64,000 nt of DNA from an uncultured Prevotella sp. (GCA_900540375.1 UQFS01000011.1:24729-88728), one strand, 5' to 3'; shown: positions 40,601-48,698, counted from the stretch's first letter. The notes: generated from the sequence alone by a model not told the origin. Made by a program: numbers and translations.

Positions 40601-41003
40601 TGGGTTCGCCGTCCTTGTCGGTGACGGTGCCGGTGACTTTGTCGGTGGTGCGGGTAGCACTGCCATGCTGGGCAGCACGAACGGTAGCGACTTTGCGGCT
40701 GATGACGATGGACTTGGGTGTGACGATGTCGTAGGTGAGGTTGCGGCCACGCAGCGCCTCATTGAGGACGGTGCCTACGGCGGCGTGCCGGTGACGAAGG
40801 GTGATGTTAGGTTTGTTATCGATAATCTCGGCCTGGTAGGAGAAGCGGTAGGTGGTCTGCTTCTCGATAATGGTAAATACTTTCCGGAGCGTCGCATTCT
40901 TCACGGCAATACTCACTGTGCCTGTCTGTCCATAGACGGGGAGACCCGCCAGCATAATGACAAGCAGCGTCAAAAGACTTGTAAGGTTTCTGTGTAAGTT
41001 CAT
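37617..41003 (-). CDS. SusC/RagA-type TonB-dependent transporter with N-terminal STN signalling domain
   Basis: An 1128-residue outer-membrane protein. The signal peptide ends near VYG. Next comes an STN domain (about 30-105, VSIAVKNATLRKVFTIIEKQ), the module that talks to FecR-type anti-sigma factors. A carboxypeptidase-D-like domain (GTVTDKDGEPIIGATVQVRG) follows, then the TonB box region and plug (VVVGYGTMKKSDLTGAI) and the 22-strand barrel ending in GAQITF. It imports large oligosaccharides with SusD. The STN domain fits the FecR and ECF sigma genes directly upstream: ligand binding would release the sigma factor to transcribe this operon. Confidence 0.95.
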   Translation of the reverse strand: MNLHRNLTSLLTLLVIMLAGLPVYGQTGTVSIAVKNATLRKVFTIIEKQTTYRFSYQAEIIDNKPNITLRHRHAAVGTVLNEALRGRNLTYDIVTPKSIVISRKVATVRAAQHGSATRTTDKVTGTVTDKDGEPIIGATVQVRGTDIKTVTNIDGEFTLDAPEGSDIVVSYVGFKDFVSKARDNMRVSLAEDTQALDEIVVVGYGTMKKSDLTGAITSVDATDLAKRTTTNPAEALEGKVAGVSILKNGGNAGAGFSVKIRGIKTFGDNEPLYIIDGFPGNIDNVNPQDIETMEILKDGAAAAIYGSVAANGVVIVTTKNGKKGDMKIDFTTYLSFTHIAKKLDMLNAAEYKQVHKQMYDNYNAQFPADAVTLPAYITHDTGVDTDWQKAVERSGLSQNYMVSVRGGTDKGQYAVSYNHANDKGIFRGNSFRQDNARAKLHATRGFLDFDANMNFRFTESHQPQYSIKEMYMISPLVPIYNDKEKYGFGLTNFDGLPNNRNIMADDYYKKGRSRGYDFNGNVGLTFHITPWLSFKTSYAYRGVHGRINYHSPDYIADAKVPVLYPNSSAGSTYWENHVFDNVLNFNKQFGSHSVNVMLGSSIDAKKYEWDDVAVEGKTIVYRVENGKLVQSEQPAGFLSPDFPTVDAGEGGTYSGDGSYWRYNRASFFGRLNYNYANRYLMQFTLRRDGSSKFGSERRWGTFPSVALGWRISEESFFPKSTPFSNLKLRASWGRLGNENALGYYSFLALISTSNTMYQGYVRGTGNSAWAGSIARGLENRDLKWETTDTKNIGVDFGLFNNRLSGNINYYYNETSDLLIYKELAPSVGLSSPILNVGKMRNTGIEIELNWNDHIGDFSYTVGANLSTVSNKVKALSDANQVLYGQGLKYGSEHFPTQTRVGKPIGAFYLYQAGGIFQSDEEAAAYVNARGERLQPNAVAGDIRFKDMNGDGVINDDDKVYSGSGIPKVEANLNFSCAWKGLDMNFTLSGAFDYKLYNGNRYFYEGMSSGSNFLKSALNAWTTDNRNTDVPRAVYQDPNNNSRESTRFLENGDFLRMREIQVGYTLPKWKAFRNTVEKVRFYVSADNLFTITGYDGIDPEFSRGVLNTGVDNLIYPFTRSYTIGAQITF

Positions 41004-41097
41004 ACAGTGTAGGTTTAGTGTAACATTTAGTTGTATATCATCTAAATGACACGGAGCCCACGGCTTTGTACCGAAGAAAACGCTGTTTTTTCATTCT

Positions 41098-42147
41098 TTA
41101 TTGCTTCATCCGCAGCGTCACGGCCTTGCCGTTGACATGATAGCTTAGGCCGAAAGTGGCCTTGAGGATGCGGAGGCTGGCATCGAGATTGTCGGTGGGC
41201 AGCACGCCGGTGAAATGAGTGGCGGTAGTGCCCACCACGGTGATGGAGACGCCATACTCTGCTGCCAGGCGGTCGGTCACGGTGCTGAGGTCGGCATGCG
41301 TGAACTTCATCTCATGCTGTTTCCAGGCCTGCGTCGCCACGAGATCGGCATGGCGGTCGAGACTGATTTGTCCGGAGGCTCTGTCATAGACAGCTTTCTG
41401 CCCGGGCTGGAGGATGACGCTATACCCTTTGGCTACCGTCGTTAGCTCCACACGGCCTTCAAGCAGTGCCACCTCGAAGGTGCGGGCACCATAGCGCGCT
41501 GTGACATTGAAACGGGTGCCGAGGACGCAAACGGTGAGATCACCGACACTGACCTGGAACGGCGACAAGCTGTCATGGGCTACATCAAACCAACCCTCGC
41601 CACAAAAGGTGACGTGACGGTCTTTGCCGTTGAAGTCGGACGGGCTATAGCTAAGTCGCGAGTCGTGGCTCAACGTGACGCGGGTGCCGTCGGGGAGGAC
41701 GGCCTCGGCCATGGAACCGGACGGTGCGCTGACGGTCATCATGCCACGGGGAGCCGTTGTGGTGACGGTGTAATAATAATAGGTAGTGAAGGCTAACAGA
41801 GGTAGCAGCAGGATGGCGGCATAACGTAGGGCACGGCGCAGCAGACGGACAACGGGGCGACGTCCTGACACCACAGGGTTCGCCACATCATCGTCTGAGG
41901 TGGTGGTGTCGGCCTCTGCGGGGCTGGCGGTCTCCATAGCTGCCAAGGCTCCGTCGATACGCAGCTTCACCTCCGCTTCCTGACGGGAGTAGGCGGTGTC
42001 GGGCGATGGATCATGTAAGAGCCAATGATCGTCAATGACGCTGGTTAGAGTTTCATCGGATGAGGATGCGAGAAGCGCACGAAAGCGCGTGAGCTCCTCC
42101 GGTGTGAGGGTGTTGTCGAGATATTTCTGATAGAGTTCTTTGTTCAT
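41098..42147 (-). CDS. FecR-family anti-sigma factor
   Basis: The ATG at 42147 (MNKELYQKYLDNTLTPEELTRF) is chosen; the longer frame overlaps the sigma gene and adds 34 unlike residues. The 349-residue product has a cytoplasmic N-terminal domain, one membrane segment (ALRYAAILLLPLLAFTTYYYY, about 103-122), and a periplasmic FecR domain (MMTVSAPSGSMAEAVLPDGT, VTFCGEGWFDVAHD, VCVLGTRFNVTA) with the C-terminal region that contacts the STN domain of SusC. It holds the ECF sigma factor until SusC signals substrate. It starts 74 nt after the sigma stop and 94 nt precede SusC. Confidence 0.93.
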   Translation of the reverse strand: MNKELYQKYLDNTLTPEELTRFRALLASSSDETLTSVIDDHWLLHDPSPDTAYSRQEAEVKLRIDGALAAMETASPAEADTTTSDDDVANPVVSGRRPVVRLLRRALRYAAILLLPLLAFTTYYYYTVTTTAPRGMMTVSAPSGSMAEAVLPDGTRVTLSHDSRLSYSPSDFNGKDRHVTFCGEGWFDVAHDSLSPFQVSVGDLTVCVLGTRFNVTARYGARTFEVALLEGRVELTTVAKGYSVILQPGQKAVYDRASGQISLDRHADLVATQAWKQHEMKFTHADLSTVTDRLAAEYGVSITVVGTTATHFTGVLPTDNLDASLRILKATFGLSYHVNGKAVTLRMKQ

Positions 42148-42221
42148 GAATGGGTGTCTGTAGTGGTTCACATTAAAAAAGACACGTGGGAAGGGTGATT
42201 TGTACCGCGTGAAGATGTTAA

Positions 42222-42794
42222 TTAGCTTAAAAGGAGCAGGATCATCCACAACGGCATACGACTGCGGAGCTTAGCGTAGAGAGCTTTGAGACCGAGGGAG
42301 AGCTGGTTGCGCACAGTCTGCTCGCTGCGGTTCAGGGTGCGGGCGATATCGGCATTCTTCATGCCTTCCAGCCGGGAGAGCTCCACGACACGTCGCTGCG
42401 TATCGGGCAGTGTGGCCAAAGCCTGACGCAAGAGGTCGAGAAATTCTTCATACTCCACAGAACGGTCACCGTCGGACGGTGTGGCGACGGTGTCGGCGTA
42501 GTCGACAAAGTCGGTATAGCTCGGTGCACAGGCTGTCTGACGCATTGCATTGAGGAGTTTGTGGTGGGCGATAACGATGAGCAGGTGGTCCAATTTGTCG
42601 GTCTCGCGGATAGAGGCACGCGACAGCCACAACTGTACAAAGGTCTCCTGCACTATCTCCTCAGCCACCTCCGTGCGCTTACTGCATTTCAGACTGTAGG
42701 CATAGAGCTTGGGGAAGTAGTAATGGTATATCCGGTCAAAAGCCTGCCGGGATCCTCCCTTCATGGCTCGTGTCAGTGTTTCGATTTCTGTCAA
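42222..42794 (-). CDS. ECF (RpoE-type) sigma-70 family factor
   Basis: A 190-residue sigma factor with region 2 (FDRIYHYYFPKLYAYSLK, EIVQETFVQLWLSRASI) and region 4 (ATLPDTQRRVVELSRLEGMK, IARTLNRSEQTVRNQLSLGL). It belongs to the Bacteroidales group paired with FecR anti-sigma factors and STN-bearing SusC proteins. In known cases such sigma/anti-sigma pairs often serve host-glycan loci, which gives a weak hint to the substrate. It is the first gene of the leftward run and has its own -7 box. Confidence 0.94.
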   Translation of the reverse strand: MTEIETLTRAMKGGSRQAFDRIYHYYFPKLYAYSLKCSKRTEVAEEIVQETFVQLWLSRASIRETDKLDHLLIVIAHHKLLNAMRQTACAPSYTDFVDYADTVATPSDGDRSVEYEEFLDLLRQALATLPDTQRRVVELSRLEGMKNADIARTLNRSEQTVRNQLSLGLKALYAKLRSRMPLWMILLLLS

Positions 42795-42819
42795 TTCTCT
42801 TCTTTTTTAGGTTTTAGGC

Positions 42820-42827
42820 GCAAAGTT
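42820..42827 (-). promoter_or_regulatory. -7 box for the ECF sigma gene
   Basis: The minus strand reads TAACTTTG followed by C, the canonical housekeeping -7 element, 26 nt before the sigma-factor ATG. Confidence 0.6.
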
Positions 42828-43059
42828 ACATATTTTTTTATGAAAGAACGGTAACTTTTCATCAAATTTCTTTCATACGGAGAATCACGGTACCATGCAG
42901 AGCGACGCGGCAAGTTTCTACAGAAAAATATAGGGTGAGGAATTCCCCAATATAACAAGGATAGCCTGCCCTGCCAAATGGCGACCTAATACATCGTTTG
43001 AGAAATATTAGGAACCTATTACCTGACCGCTGGCAAACATCAACATAAGAATAACAAAA
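42828..43059. other. Gene-free intergenic stretch upstream of the ECF sigma gene
   Basis: I see no supported gene in this stretch. An 18-bp sequence, ATCGTTTGAGAAATATTA at about 42994-43011, also occurs at about 1643-1660 just after the candidate RG-I promoter. No gene follows it here, so it may be coincidence or a relic leader. Confidence 0.5.
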
Positions 43060-43088
43060 CTGAGCAAGCATTCCCTTGCTCAGTTTTT
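43060..43088. terminator. Bidirectional-looking terminator
   Basis: The stem CTGAGCAAG-cattcc-CTTGCTCAG (43060-43083) is followed by TTTTT on the plus strand and by TTTTG on the minus strand. It lies about 105 nt beyond the coiled-coil lipoprotein stop, so it probably ends that minus-strand transcript. No plus-strand gene is seen before it. Confidence 0.75.
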
Positions 43089-43192
43089 AGTGCCAATACA
43101 TGAATGTCAATACGCTAAATGTGCAGGACCAACAGTCTGTCAGCCCTGCACACCACTATTATATATGATTTACCCTAAGGTTCTAAGGTTGC

Positions 43193-44092
43193 TTAGAGTC
43201 TCACTACGAGATACTTGCTGACGCTCCAGAAGCGGTTGGCGTCGTTGATATGCAGTGTAGTGGTACCGTTGCCGTTGTCGCGGAGCGTATAGGAATCAGA
43301 CGGCATTTGAGTCATGATTCTTGGCTTCTTTGATTTCAGCACGATGTCGTTGTAGTTTCGGATGTCTACCTTTGTGAATCCGGAGTTGGAGAGCTTGCTG
43401 ACATCGACCTTCTTCTTAGCCAGGAAGCCACCGGTGAGCAGTCCTTTTGCCTTCAAGTCCTTTGGTGTGCCGATAGTGACGAAAGCCTCATGGATAGCCT
43501 GATCCTGCTCGTCGATCGTCGTTTTCTGGCTGGCCACAGTCTGTCCGAGTTGGTCGTTGCTTGCAGTGAGGTCGTTGACGTTAGTGGTGAGCTTGTCGAC
43601 ATGCTCGTTGAGCGTAGCGATGTCAGCGTTCTTGCTGTCGAGCTCTTTCTTCAGTTCAGAGATGGTCTTGTCCTTATCATCAAGCTGTGCCTTATAGTAT
43701 GCAATGAGTTTCTTCACGCGCTGTGCATAGCCTGTGTTCTGACCTTGTAGACTTTTCTCAAGCTCGTTGATGCGGTTGCGCTGGCGGGTGACGAGCTGAG
43801 ACAGATTGTTGAGTTGCTGACGCAGGTGAGCCTTGTCGAGCTTTCCGCCCTGTTCCTGTCCCATCTGCTTGATCTGTCCTTCCTGTCCGTTGATGCTGTC
43901 GAGTCCGCTGGACATGATGTCGACGAAGTCTGTCATCGCCTTGATGTCCTCTTGATGCAGGCTGTCAGCGGTAGTCAGCGAGTCGAGCTGCGATTGCAGC
44001 TGAGCATTCTTGTTGTTGCCGTTGCAGGAGCCCAATCCTATTGCTACGGTTGCCAAGGCAAAAGCCATGACAAGATTTTTTGTCTTTTTCAT
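43193..44092 (-). CDS. Coiled-coil lipoprotein of unknown function
   Basis: A 299-residue protein with a lipoprotein signal (lipobox near GLGSC, about residue 23). Residues about 30-210 are heptad-rich and highly charged (LRQQLNNLSQLVTRQRNRIN, ISELKKELDSKNADI, LTTNVNDLTASNDQL), predicting a long coiled coil. The last 90 residues form a separate small domain with GFTKVDIRNYNDIVLKSKK and NRFWSVSKYLVVRL. I recognise no named family; similar lipoproteins occur widely in Bacteroidales as hypothetical proteins. It is likely anchored in the inner or outer membrane facing the periplasm. It is a single gene with its own -7 box and terminator. Confidence 0.85.
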   Translation of the reverse strand: MKKTKNLVMAFALATVAIGLGSCNGNNKNAQLQSQLDSLTTADSLHQEDIKAMTDFVDIMSSGLDSINGQEGQIKQMGQEQGGKLDKAHLRQQLNNLSQLVTRQRNRINELEKSLQGQNTGYAQRVKKLIAYYKAQLDDKDKTISELKKELDSKNADIATLNEHVDKLTTNVNDLTASNDQLGQTVASQKTTIDEQDQAIHEAFVTIGTPKDLKAKGLLTGGFLAKKKVDVSKLSNSGFTKVDIRNYNDIVLKSKKPRIMTQMPSDSYTLRDNGNGTTTLHINDANRFWSVSKYLVVRL

Positions 44093-44132
44093 ATGCGTGT
44101 TGTTTTGTATACATCATTTAGTTATCCATCGC

Positions 44133-44140
44133 AAAGATAA
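44133..44140 (-). promoter_or_regulatory. -7 box for the coiled-coil lipoprotein gene
   Basis: The minus strand reads TATCTTTG followed by C, matching TAnnTTTG, about 40 nt upstream of the ATG at 44092. Confidence 0.55.
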
Positions 44141-44236
44141 GTGCTTTAAGCGCATTTGTGTACTTTTTCGATGTTCTTTTTAAATACGTTAAGACAAGTT
44201 GTTTGCTATTTGCGGAAAATTAATACATTTACGGTG

Positions 44237-44274
44237 TCACCCCCGTGCCCCTCTCCAGAGGGGAGGGGGAGTGA
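44237..44274. repeat. GC-rich small inverted repeat, copy 3
   Basis: A palindromic core CCCCTCT-cc-AGAGGGG (44248-44263) sits inside TCAC...GTGA outer arms. It resembles the hairpins at 18674-18699 and 45004-45049 and lies 290 nt before repeat-element copy 2. The rest of 44141-44563 shows no supported gene. Confidence 0.6.
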
Positions 44275-44563
44275 TATGTGCCGAGGGGGTGAAGTCTCTC
44301 ACGAAGGAGCAAGTCTCTTGCATAGGAATGGAGTGCACAACGAGGCTTGCTCCCTTTTGCGTCCTTTAGTCTATATGTTGATTTCCTTTTTGTCGATGTC
44401 GCGCTGATAGGTCTCGTCGGAGTTGATATGCGGGCGCCCCTTGCAGATGTAGTGGAGGTCAAAAGAATATGCCGGTATTAAATTTCTCACTTCCATAGAT
44501 TGTATGAAGACTTCCTCTTTCGCTGGGAGATGTCGACGATGTCGGCGCTATGTAGCATATATA

Positions 44564-44968
44564 TCTTTACAAAAAGACCTCGCCGTGGAGTCACAATCTA
44601 GAGAACGAGGGAAGCAGAAAATGAGAAAAAGGGGAGGAGAGTCTTCCTTTTTTACTGTCTCTCGTTGTCAAAGTACCTCTCTGATACTCACAGAAAGGCT
44701 TTCTGACCTGGTCAAAGTGCCTTTCTGACCATGTCATCTTACCGAGATGACACCATCAAAAAGGCTTTCTGATAAGCAACATCACCAATATTTCATTGTA
44801 AAAAATGCTGTTTTTTTGGAGACAAAAAGCTATGTATCTTTAACAATCTGTGTATCAGATGATTATAAAAACGCCCTCAAAATTCGCGAAATTGAGAGCA
44901 ACATAGGTGTTGGCTCAGAAAAACGCATAGAAAATGACGGAAAAATGTCAGTTTTTTCAACAAAGAAG
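44564..44968 (+). repeat. Dispersed about 405-bp element, copy 2
   Basis: Same order of blocks as 18877-19282: a shared TCTTTACAAAAAGAC start, a 22-bp-unit palindromic core (about 44664-44770) in which some CTTTCTGA/TCAGAAAG units are decayed, the ATATTTCATTGTAAAA block, the 34-bp identical block at 44874-44907, and the ending AAAAATGTCAGTTT plus CAACAAA. Here it lies in the plus orientation between two minus-strand genes, so its orientation does not follow neighbouring transcription. A frame 44504-44728 ends LSDLVKVPF as in copy 1. Similarity may fade out over about 20 further nt on the right. Confidence 0.85.
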
Positions 44969-45003
44969 ATAGGAGATGGGTAAGGCTGTATGCAGGTCTT
45001 AAT

Positions 45004-45049
45004 AGCCTCACTCTCCTCTCTCCTTTGGAGAGGGATTGGGAGTGAGGCT
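45004..45049. repeat. GC-rich inverted repeat, copy 4
   Basis: Outer arms AGCCTCACTC and GAGTGAGGCT are perfect complements; inside is CTCTCC-ttt-GGAGAG. It lies 25 nt after the cydB stop on the transcript side, so it may act as 3'-end structure for the cyd operon, but it lacks a T-run. Confidence 0.65.
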
Positions 45050-45074
45050 GCAGAGTGGTTCGGGGGCAGGTTTT

Positions 45075-46223
45075 TTAGTACGCCTCGCTCTCGTCGTCTT
45101 TTACCTCTTCGACGGTGAGTTTCTTATGATCCATGGCGTGCCAGCAATAGGCGATGTATGCCAGGACGAAAGGGATGAGGAGCGAGACGACGAACATCGT
45201 CTTGAGCGTGAACAGGCTGCTGCTGCTGTTGGCTATCGTCAGCGAACTCTGCAGATCAGCGTTGGAGGGATAGTAAGCCGTCGCGTTCCATCCCGTGATG
45301 AGGAAGAGAACGAGCACGACGAGCACCGTGCCGATGCCGGCCGGCCAGATGCCACGCGTATAATCAGCTTTCTGCCATGTGCGGAGGATGCCGTAGAGCA
45401 GGGCTGCCGCGCCGATGAGCAGCACTACGGCCAGCGGCCACATCGTCAGCAGGTTGGCGAGATATTTCCCCGACACCATGCTCACCACGCCTGTATTCAC
45501 GTCGTAGGCATAGCCGTCCTTGACGAGCAGGCGTACGAAGAAGGCGAGGAAGAACACCAGAAAGGCAACCGTGTTGGGCAGCAGCTTGCTGCGGCAGCGC
45601 CCGCGCAGCGTCGGCTCGTCGATGTTGTTGCGCATGTAGAGCAGGCCGAGGATACGGGCCAGGCAGAGTACGGCCAGGCCGAGCACCACATTCCACGGGT
45701 CGAAGAGGGCGTCGAGGCCGCACGAGGCGTTGGCCCAGTGGCTGATGACAGGCTGCGAGAGCGCCGTGACATTGGCTTTGTCCACGATGAAGTTGCTGCC
45801 GTCGAAGAAGGTGGCTACCGCACCGCCGAGGAGCAGCGGACCCACAATGCCGTTGATGATCAGGCACACCTGGAAGGTGCGCGCGCCGAGGAAGTTGCCG
45901 AGCTTGTTTTGGAACTCATAGCTGACGGCCTGAATGACGAACGAAAAAAGGATGATCATCCAAAGCCAATAGGCACCGCCGAAGCTCGTGCTGTAGAACA
46001 GTGGGAAGGCAGCGAAGAACGCGCCGCCGAAGGTGACGAGCGTGGTGAACGTAAACTCCCATTTGCGGCCGGTGGAGTTGATGACCAGACGGCGCTCGTC
46101 GGGTGTCTTGCCCAGTTCGAAGATGAGTGTATTGGCTCCCTGCACAAAGAGCAGGAAGACCAGCAGGGCTCCCAAAAGTGAAATCAGGAACCACCAATAG
46201 TGCTGAAGAAACGTATATGACAT
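45075..46223 (-). CDS. cydB: Cytochrome bd ubiquinol oxidase subunit II
   Basis: A 382-residue membrane protein with about eight to nine hydrophobic helices. It begins YTFLQHYWWFLISLLGALLVFLLFVQGANTL, a typical CydB start, and carries the conserved GRKWEFTFTTLVTFGGAFFAAFPLFYSTSF stretch. With CydA it forms the high-affinity terminal oxidase that reduces oxygen to water using quinol. In anaerobic Bacteroidales this allows growth at nanomolar oxygen and removes oxygen. It follows cydA by 41 nt in the DUF4492-cydA-cydB operon. Confidence 0.95.
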   Translation of the reverse strand: MSYTFLQHYWWFLISLLGALLVFLLFVQGANTLIFELGKTPDERRLVINSTGRKWEFTFTTLVTFGGAFFAAFPLFYSTSFGGAYWLWMIILFSFVIQAVSYEFQNKLGNFLGARTFQVCLIINGIVGPLLLGGAVATFFDGSNFIVDKANVTALSQPVISHWANASCGLDALFDPWNVVLGLAVLCLARILGLLYMRNNIDEPTLRGRCRSKLLPNTVAFLVFFLAFFVRLLVKDGYAYDVNTGVVSMVSGKYLANLLTMWPLAVVLLIGAAALLYGILRTWQKADYTRGIWPAGIGTVLVVLVLFLITGWNATAYYPSNADLQSSLTIANSSSSLFTLKTMFVVSLLIPFVLAYIAYCWHAMDHKKLTVEEVKDDESEAY

Positions 46224-46264
46224 GGTGCTATGATTCTATGATTCTAAGATTGTCGTGAACAGTG

Positions 46265-47845
46265 TTACTCGAAGTTGTAATTTTTGATCTGTTTGCACAG
46301 GATGCTGATCTCCACGGCGAGCATCGTGGTGAAGAGAAAGAGGAAGACGAAGAATGTCGTGGCGATGCTTCCCGACGACACGCCCGACACGGCGGCACCC
46401 ACGGGCAGCATGTCCTGTATGGTCCATGGTTGCCGGCCTACCTCGGCAACTATCCATCCGGCCTCGCTGCCGATATAGGCCAGGGGCAGCATGGCGATGG
46501 CGGCGATGAGCAGCCAACGCGGCTTGGTGATGTCGAGACGATAGATATAGTGGAGTACGACGAGGAAGAACAGGATAAACAAGCAGCCGATGCCCACCAT
46601 CGTGCGGAAGGCGAAGAAGCTGATCGGGATGTTTGGCACGAGATGGTGCGCGTCTTTGATGTAGCCATAGCCGAAGTAAGGCATGTCGGCCTTGAGCTGC
46701 GGCAGGATCTTCTGCGCCTGCGCCTTGGCAGCGGCGGTGCCGCCCTTGCCTGACTTGGCGATGGTCATCAGCTGACGGTACTGTGCCAGGCTGGCGATGG
46801 CACGGCGTCCGCGCGTCATCTTCTCCTTGGCGGAAGGCTCCTTGCTGCCGTCGGGACGTGTGAAGCCGGCCAGGAGATTGTTCACGCCGGGCACGTAGCC
46901 GTCGGCATGATGTGTGGCCAGAATCGAGAGCATCTGCGGCACGGCGATGCGGAAGGGAGGCTCCATCTCATTTTCATAGTCGGGCTGTGAGAACGGTCCG
47001 GGCAGTGCGATGGCGCTGAGTCCCTGATGTGTGCCACCATTGTAGAGACCCTCCATGGCGGCGAGCTTCATGGGCTGAGTCTTAGCGACCATGTAGGCCG
47101 AGTTGTCACCGGTGAAGGCTCCGAGCAGGGTAGCGACGAGACCGACGATAGCTCCTGTCTTGATGCTCTGCTTGGCCAGTTGCGTGTTGCGGTGCTTGAG
47201 CAGGTACCAGGCGCTCACGGCCACGGTGAAGGCGGCGCCGATGATCCACGAGGTCGTCACGGTGTGACAGAACTTATCCACGGCAAAGGGGGAGAGGGCC
47301 ACGTCGGCAAACGAGGTCATCTCGAAGCGCATCGTGTCGGGGTTGAACTCCTGACCGACAGGATATTGCATCCAGGCGTTGGCGACGAGAATCCACCAGG
47401 CCGAGATGGTGGCGCCCAGACCGGTGAGCCAAGTCGAGGCAAGGTGAAATCCGCGTGAGACTTTGTTCCAACCGAAGAACATCACGGCCACGAAGGTGCT
47501 CTCCATGAAGAAAGCCACGATGCCCTCGATGGCGAGCGGTGCGCCGAAGATGTCGCCGACCATCCACGAATAGTTGCTCCAGTTGGTGCCGAACTCAAAC
47601 TCCAGGATGATGCCGGTGGCCACGCCCATGGCGAAGTTCACGCCGAAGAGACGTTGCCAAAAGCGTGCGGCTTCTTTCCAAAATGGTTTGCCCGTACGAT
47701 AATAGCAGGTCTCCACGATGCCCATGATGAGTGCCAGACCCAGCGTGAGCGGTACGAAGAGCCAGTGATAGATAGCTGTCAGGGCAAACTGCGCGCGCGC
47801 CCAATCCACCGTGCCAGTAGAGATTTCTAATAGGAGGTTTGTCAT
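46265..47845 (-). CDS. cydA: Cytochrome bd ubiquinol oxidase subunit I
   Basis: A 526-residue membrane protein with the CydA pattern: WARAQFALTAIYHWLFVPLTLGLA holds the haem-ligand His near residue 27, and WSNYSWMVGDIFGAPLAIEG, FFMESTFVAVMFFGW and the quinol-site motif GWIVAEVGRQPW near residue 460 are all present. It binds haems b558, b595 and d. It sits between the small DUF4492 gene (21 nt upstream) and cydB. Confidence 0.96.
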   Translation of the reverse strand: MTNLLLEISTGTVDWARAQFALTAIYHWLFVPLTLGLALIMGIVETCYYRTGKPFWKEAARFWQRLFGVNFAMGVATGIILEFEFGTNWSNYSWMVGDIFGAPLAIEGIVAFFMESTFVAVMFFGWNKVSRGFHLASTWLTGLGATISAWWILVANAWMQYPVGQEFNPDTMRFEMTSFADVALSPFAVDKFCHTVTTSWIIGAAFTVAVSAWYLLKHRNTQLAKQSIKTGAIVGLVATLLGAFTGDNSAYMVAKTQPMKLAAMEGLYNGGTHQGLSAIALPGPFSQPDYENEMEPPFRIAVPQMLSILATHHADGYVPGVNNLLAGFTRPDGSKEPSAKEKMTRGRRAIASLAQYRQLMTIAKSGKGGTAAAKAQAQKILPQLKADMPYFGYGYIKDAHHLVPNIPISFFAFRTMVGIGCLFILFFLVVLHYIYRLDITKPRWLLIAAIAMLPLAYIGSEAGWIVAEVGRQPWTIQDMLPVGAAVSGVSSGSIATTFFVFLFLFTTMLAVEISILCKQIKNYNFE

Positions 47846-47866
47846 TGTGCTGTTGTTATTTTATGG

Positions 47867-48088
47867 TTATTTCTTTAATATCTGTGAGGAGACGAACTCC
47901 GCTTCCCGTCCTTTCTGTGCGTGCTCATGGATATAGTTGGGAAAGAAAAACAGTTTGAGCACGGCAAAGATGATAAACAGCTTGATGAGGATCACCGCCC
48001 ACAGCGTGCGTCCGACGGTCATGCTTCGGAAGCCGTCGTAGTAGAGGTGCCATACCGAGGAGGCGATGTGTCTGAGTCGTGCCATCAT
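47867..48088 (-). CDS. DUF4492 small membrane protein of the cyd operon
   Basis: The ATG at 48088 is chosen because the -7 box TATATTTG overlaps the alternative TTG start at 48124, which therefore would not be transcribed. The 73-residue protein has one membrane segment (LWAVILIKLFIIFAVLKLFFF) flanked by basic residues and the WHLYYDGFRSMTVGRTLW pattern of DUF4492. This family is found directly upstream of cydA in Bacteroidales and Campylobacterota, so it probably helps assemble or stabilise the bd oxidase, much as small single-helix subunits (CydX) do elsewhere; that role is inference. Confidence 0.88.
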   Translation of the reverse strand: MMARLRHIASSVWHLYYDGFRSMTVGRTLWAVILIKLFIIFAVLKLFFFPNYIHEHAQKGREAEFVSSQILKK

Positions 48089-48121
48089 CAGCGTTTTTGT
48101 TTTTAGGAATGCTATTGATGG

Positions 48122-48129
48122 CAAATATA
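48122..48129 (-). promoter_or_regulatory. -7 box for the cyd operon
   Basis: The minus strand reads TATATTTG followed by C, matching TAnnTTTG, 33 nt before the ATG at 48088. Its position decides the start of the DUF4492 gene. Confidence 0.6.
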
Positions 48130-48174
48130 CGATAAATATTTTAAAGAAGCAAGAAAAAGGAGAGAAAAAAGAAA

Positions 48175-48212
48175 CGGTTGGGTATGCTGCGTAGCAGCAG
48201 TATACCCAACCG
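48175..48212 (-). terminator. Terminator after the thioesterase gene
   Basis: A perfect 11-bp outer stem CGGTTGGGTAT / ATACCCAACCG encloses an inner GCTGC/GCAGC pair. On the minus strand it is followed by TTTCTTTTTTC. It lies 24 nt after the thioesterase stop. Confidence 0.85.
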
Positions 48213-48235
48213 TAAAACTCTAAGCAAAGAAAAGC

Positions 48236-48688
48236 TTATCTCAGCTTCTTTCCCTCGAAGCGCTCTATGGCCTCCACCCAGTCGGGCCACATCTCCACGG
48301 CCTCGTTGATATCCAGGTCATAGGCTACCATGATCGTGTTGCCGACGCATTTCAGTTCCTTCGTATCTGTGTCGATGAGGCGCTGGGCGAGCTGGAAGCT
48401 CTTGTGCCCGATGTGCGTGATGGCCGTCTCCACAGCCACGTGATCACCGATGTGTACCTGCGAGAGAAAGTCCGCGTCGACGTGCACTGTGACGATGGCG
48501 TGGCGCTGGTCGATCTTCGTATTGGGGATGTTGGCAAAGTAGTCCATCTTCGCCATGTCGTAGTATTGGAAATAGAGCGTGTTGTTGATGTGTCCGAACT
48601 GGTCGGCATCGTTCCAGCGCAACTGTATGGGAAGCGAGTGATGGAACACCACGCTCTCCTGTTCTTTTTCGTCTTTTGTCTCTTTCAT
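48236..48688 (-). CDS. Acyl-CoA thioesterase, 4-hydroxybenzoyl-CoA thioesterase (hotdog) family
   Basis: The ATG at 48688 (MKETKDEKEQES) is chosen; the longer frame would overlap the preceding peptidase stop by 65 nt. The 150-residue hotdog protein has RWNDADQFGHINNTLYFQYYD, the 4HBT active-site region with Asp, and a central helix followed by the DADFLSQVHIGDHVAVET strand. Single-domain 4HBT proteins hydrolyse acyl-CoA or acyl-ACP thioesters; the acyl substrate is unknown. It starts 11 nt after the S9 peptidase stop and shares its transcript. Confidence 0.88.
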   Translation of the reverse strand: MKETKDEKEQESVVFHHSLPIQLRWNDADQFGHINNTLYFQYYDMAKMDYFANIPNTKIDQRHAIVTVHVDADFLSQVHIGDHVAVETAITHIGHKSFQLAQRLIDTDTKELKCVGNTIMVAYDLDINEAVEMWPDWVEAIERFEGKKLR

Positions 48689-48698
48689 GATCAATATA

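Noticed and set aside
39867..40997. A 376-residue plus-strand frame inside the SusC gene
   Set aside because: Antisense shadow of a clear SusC coding region.
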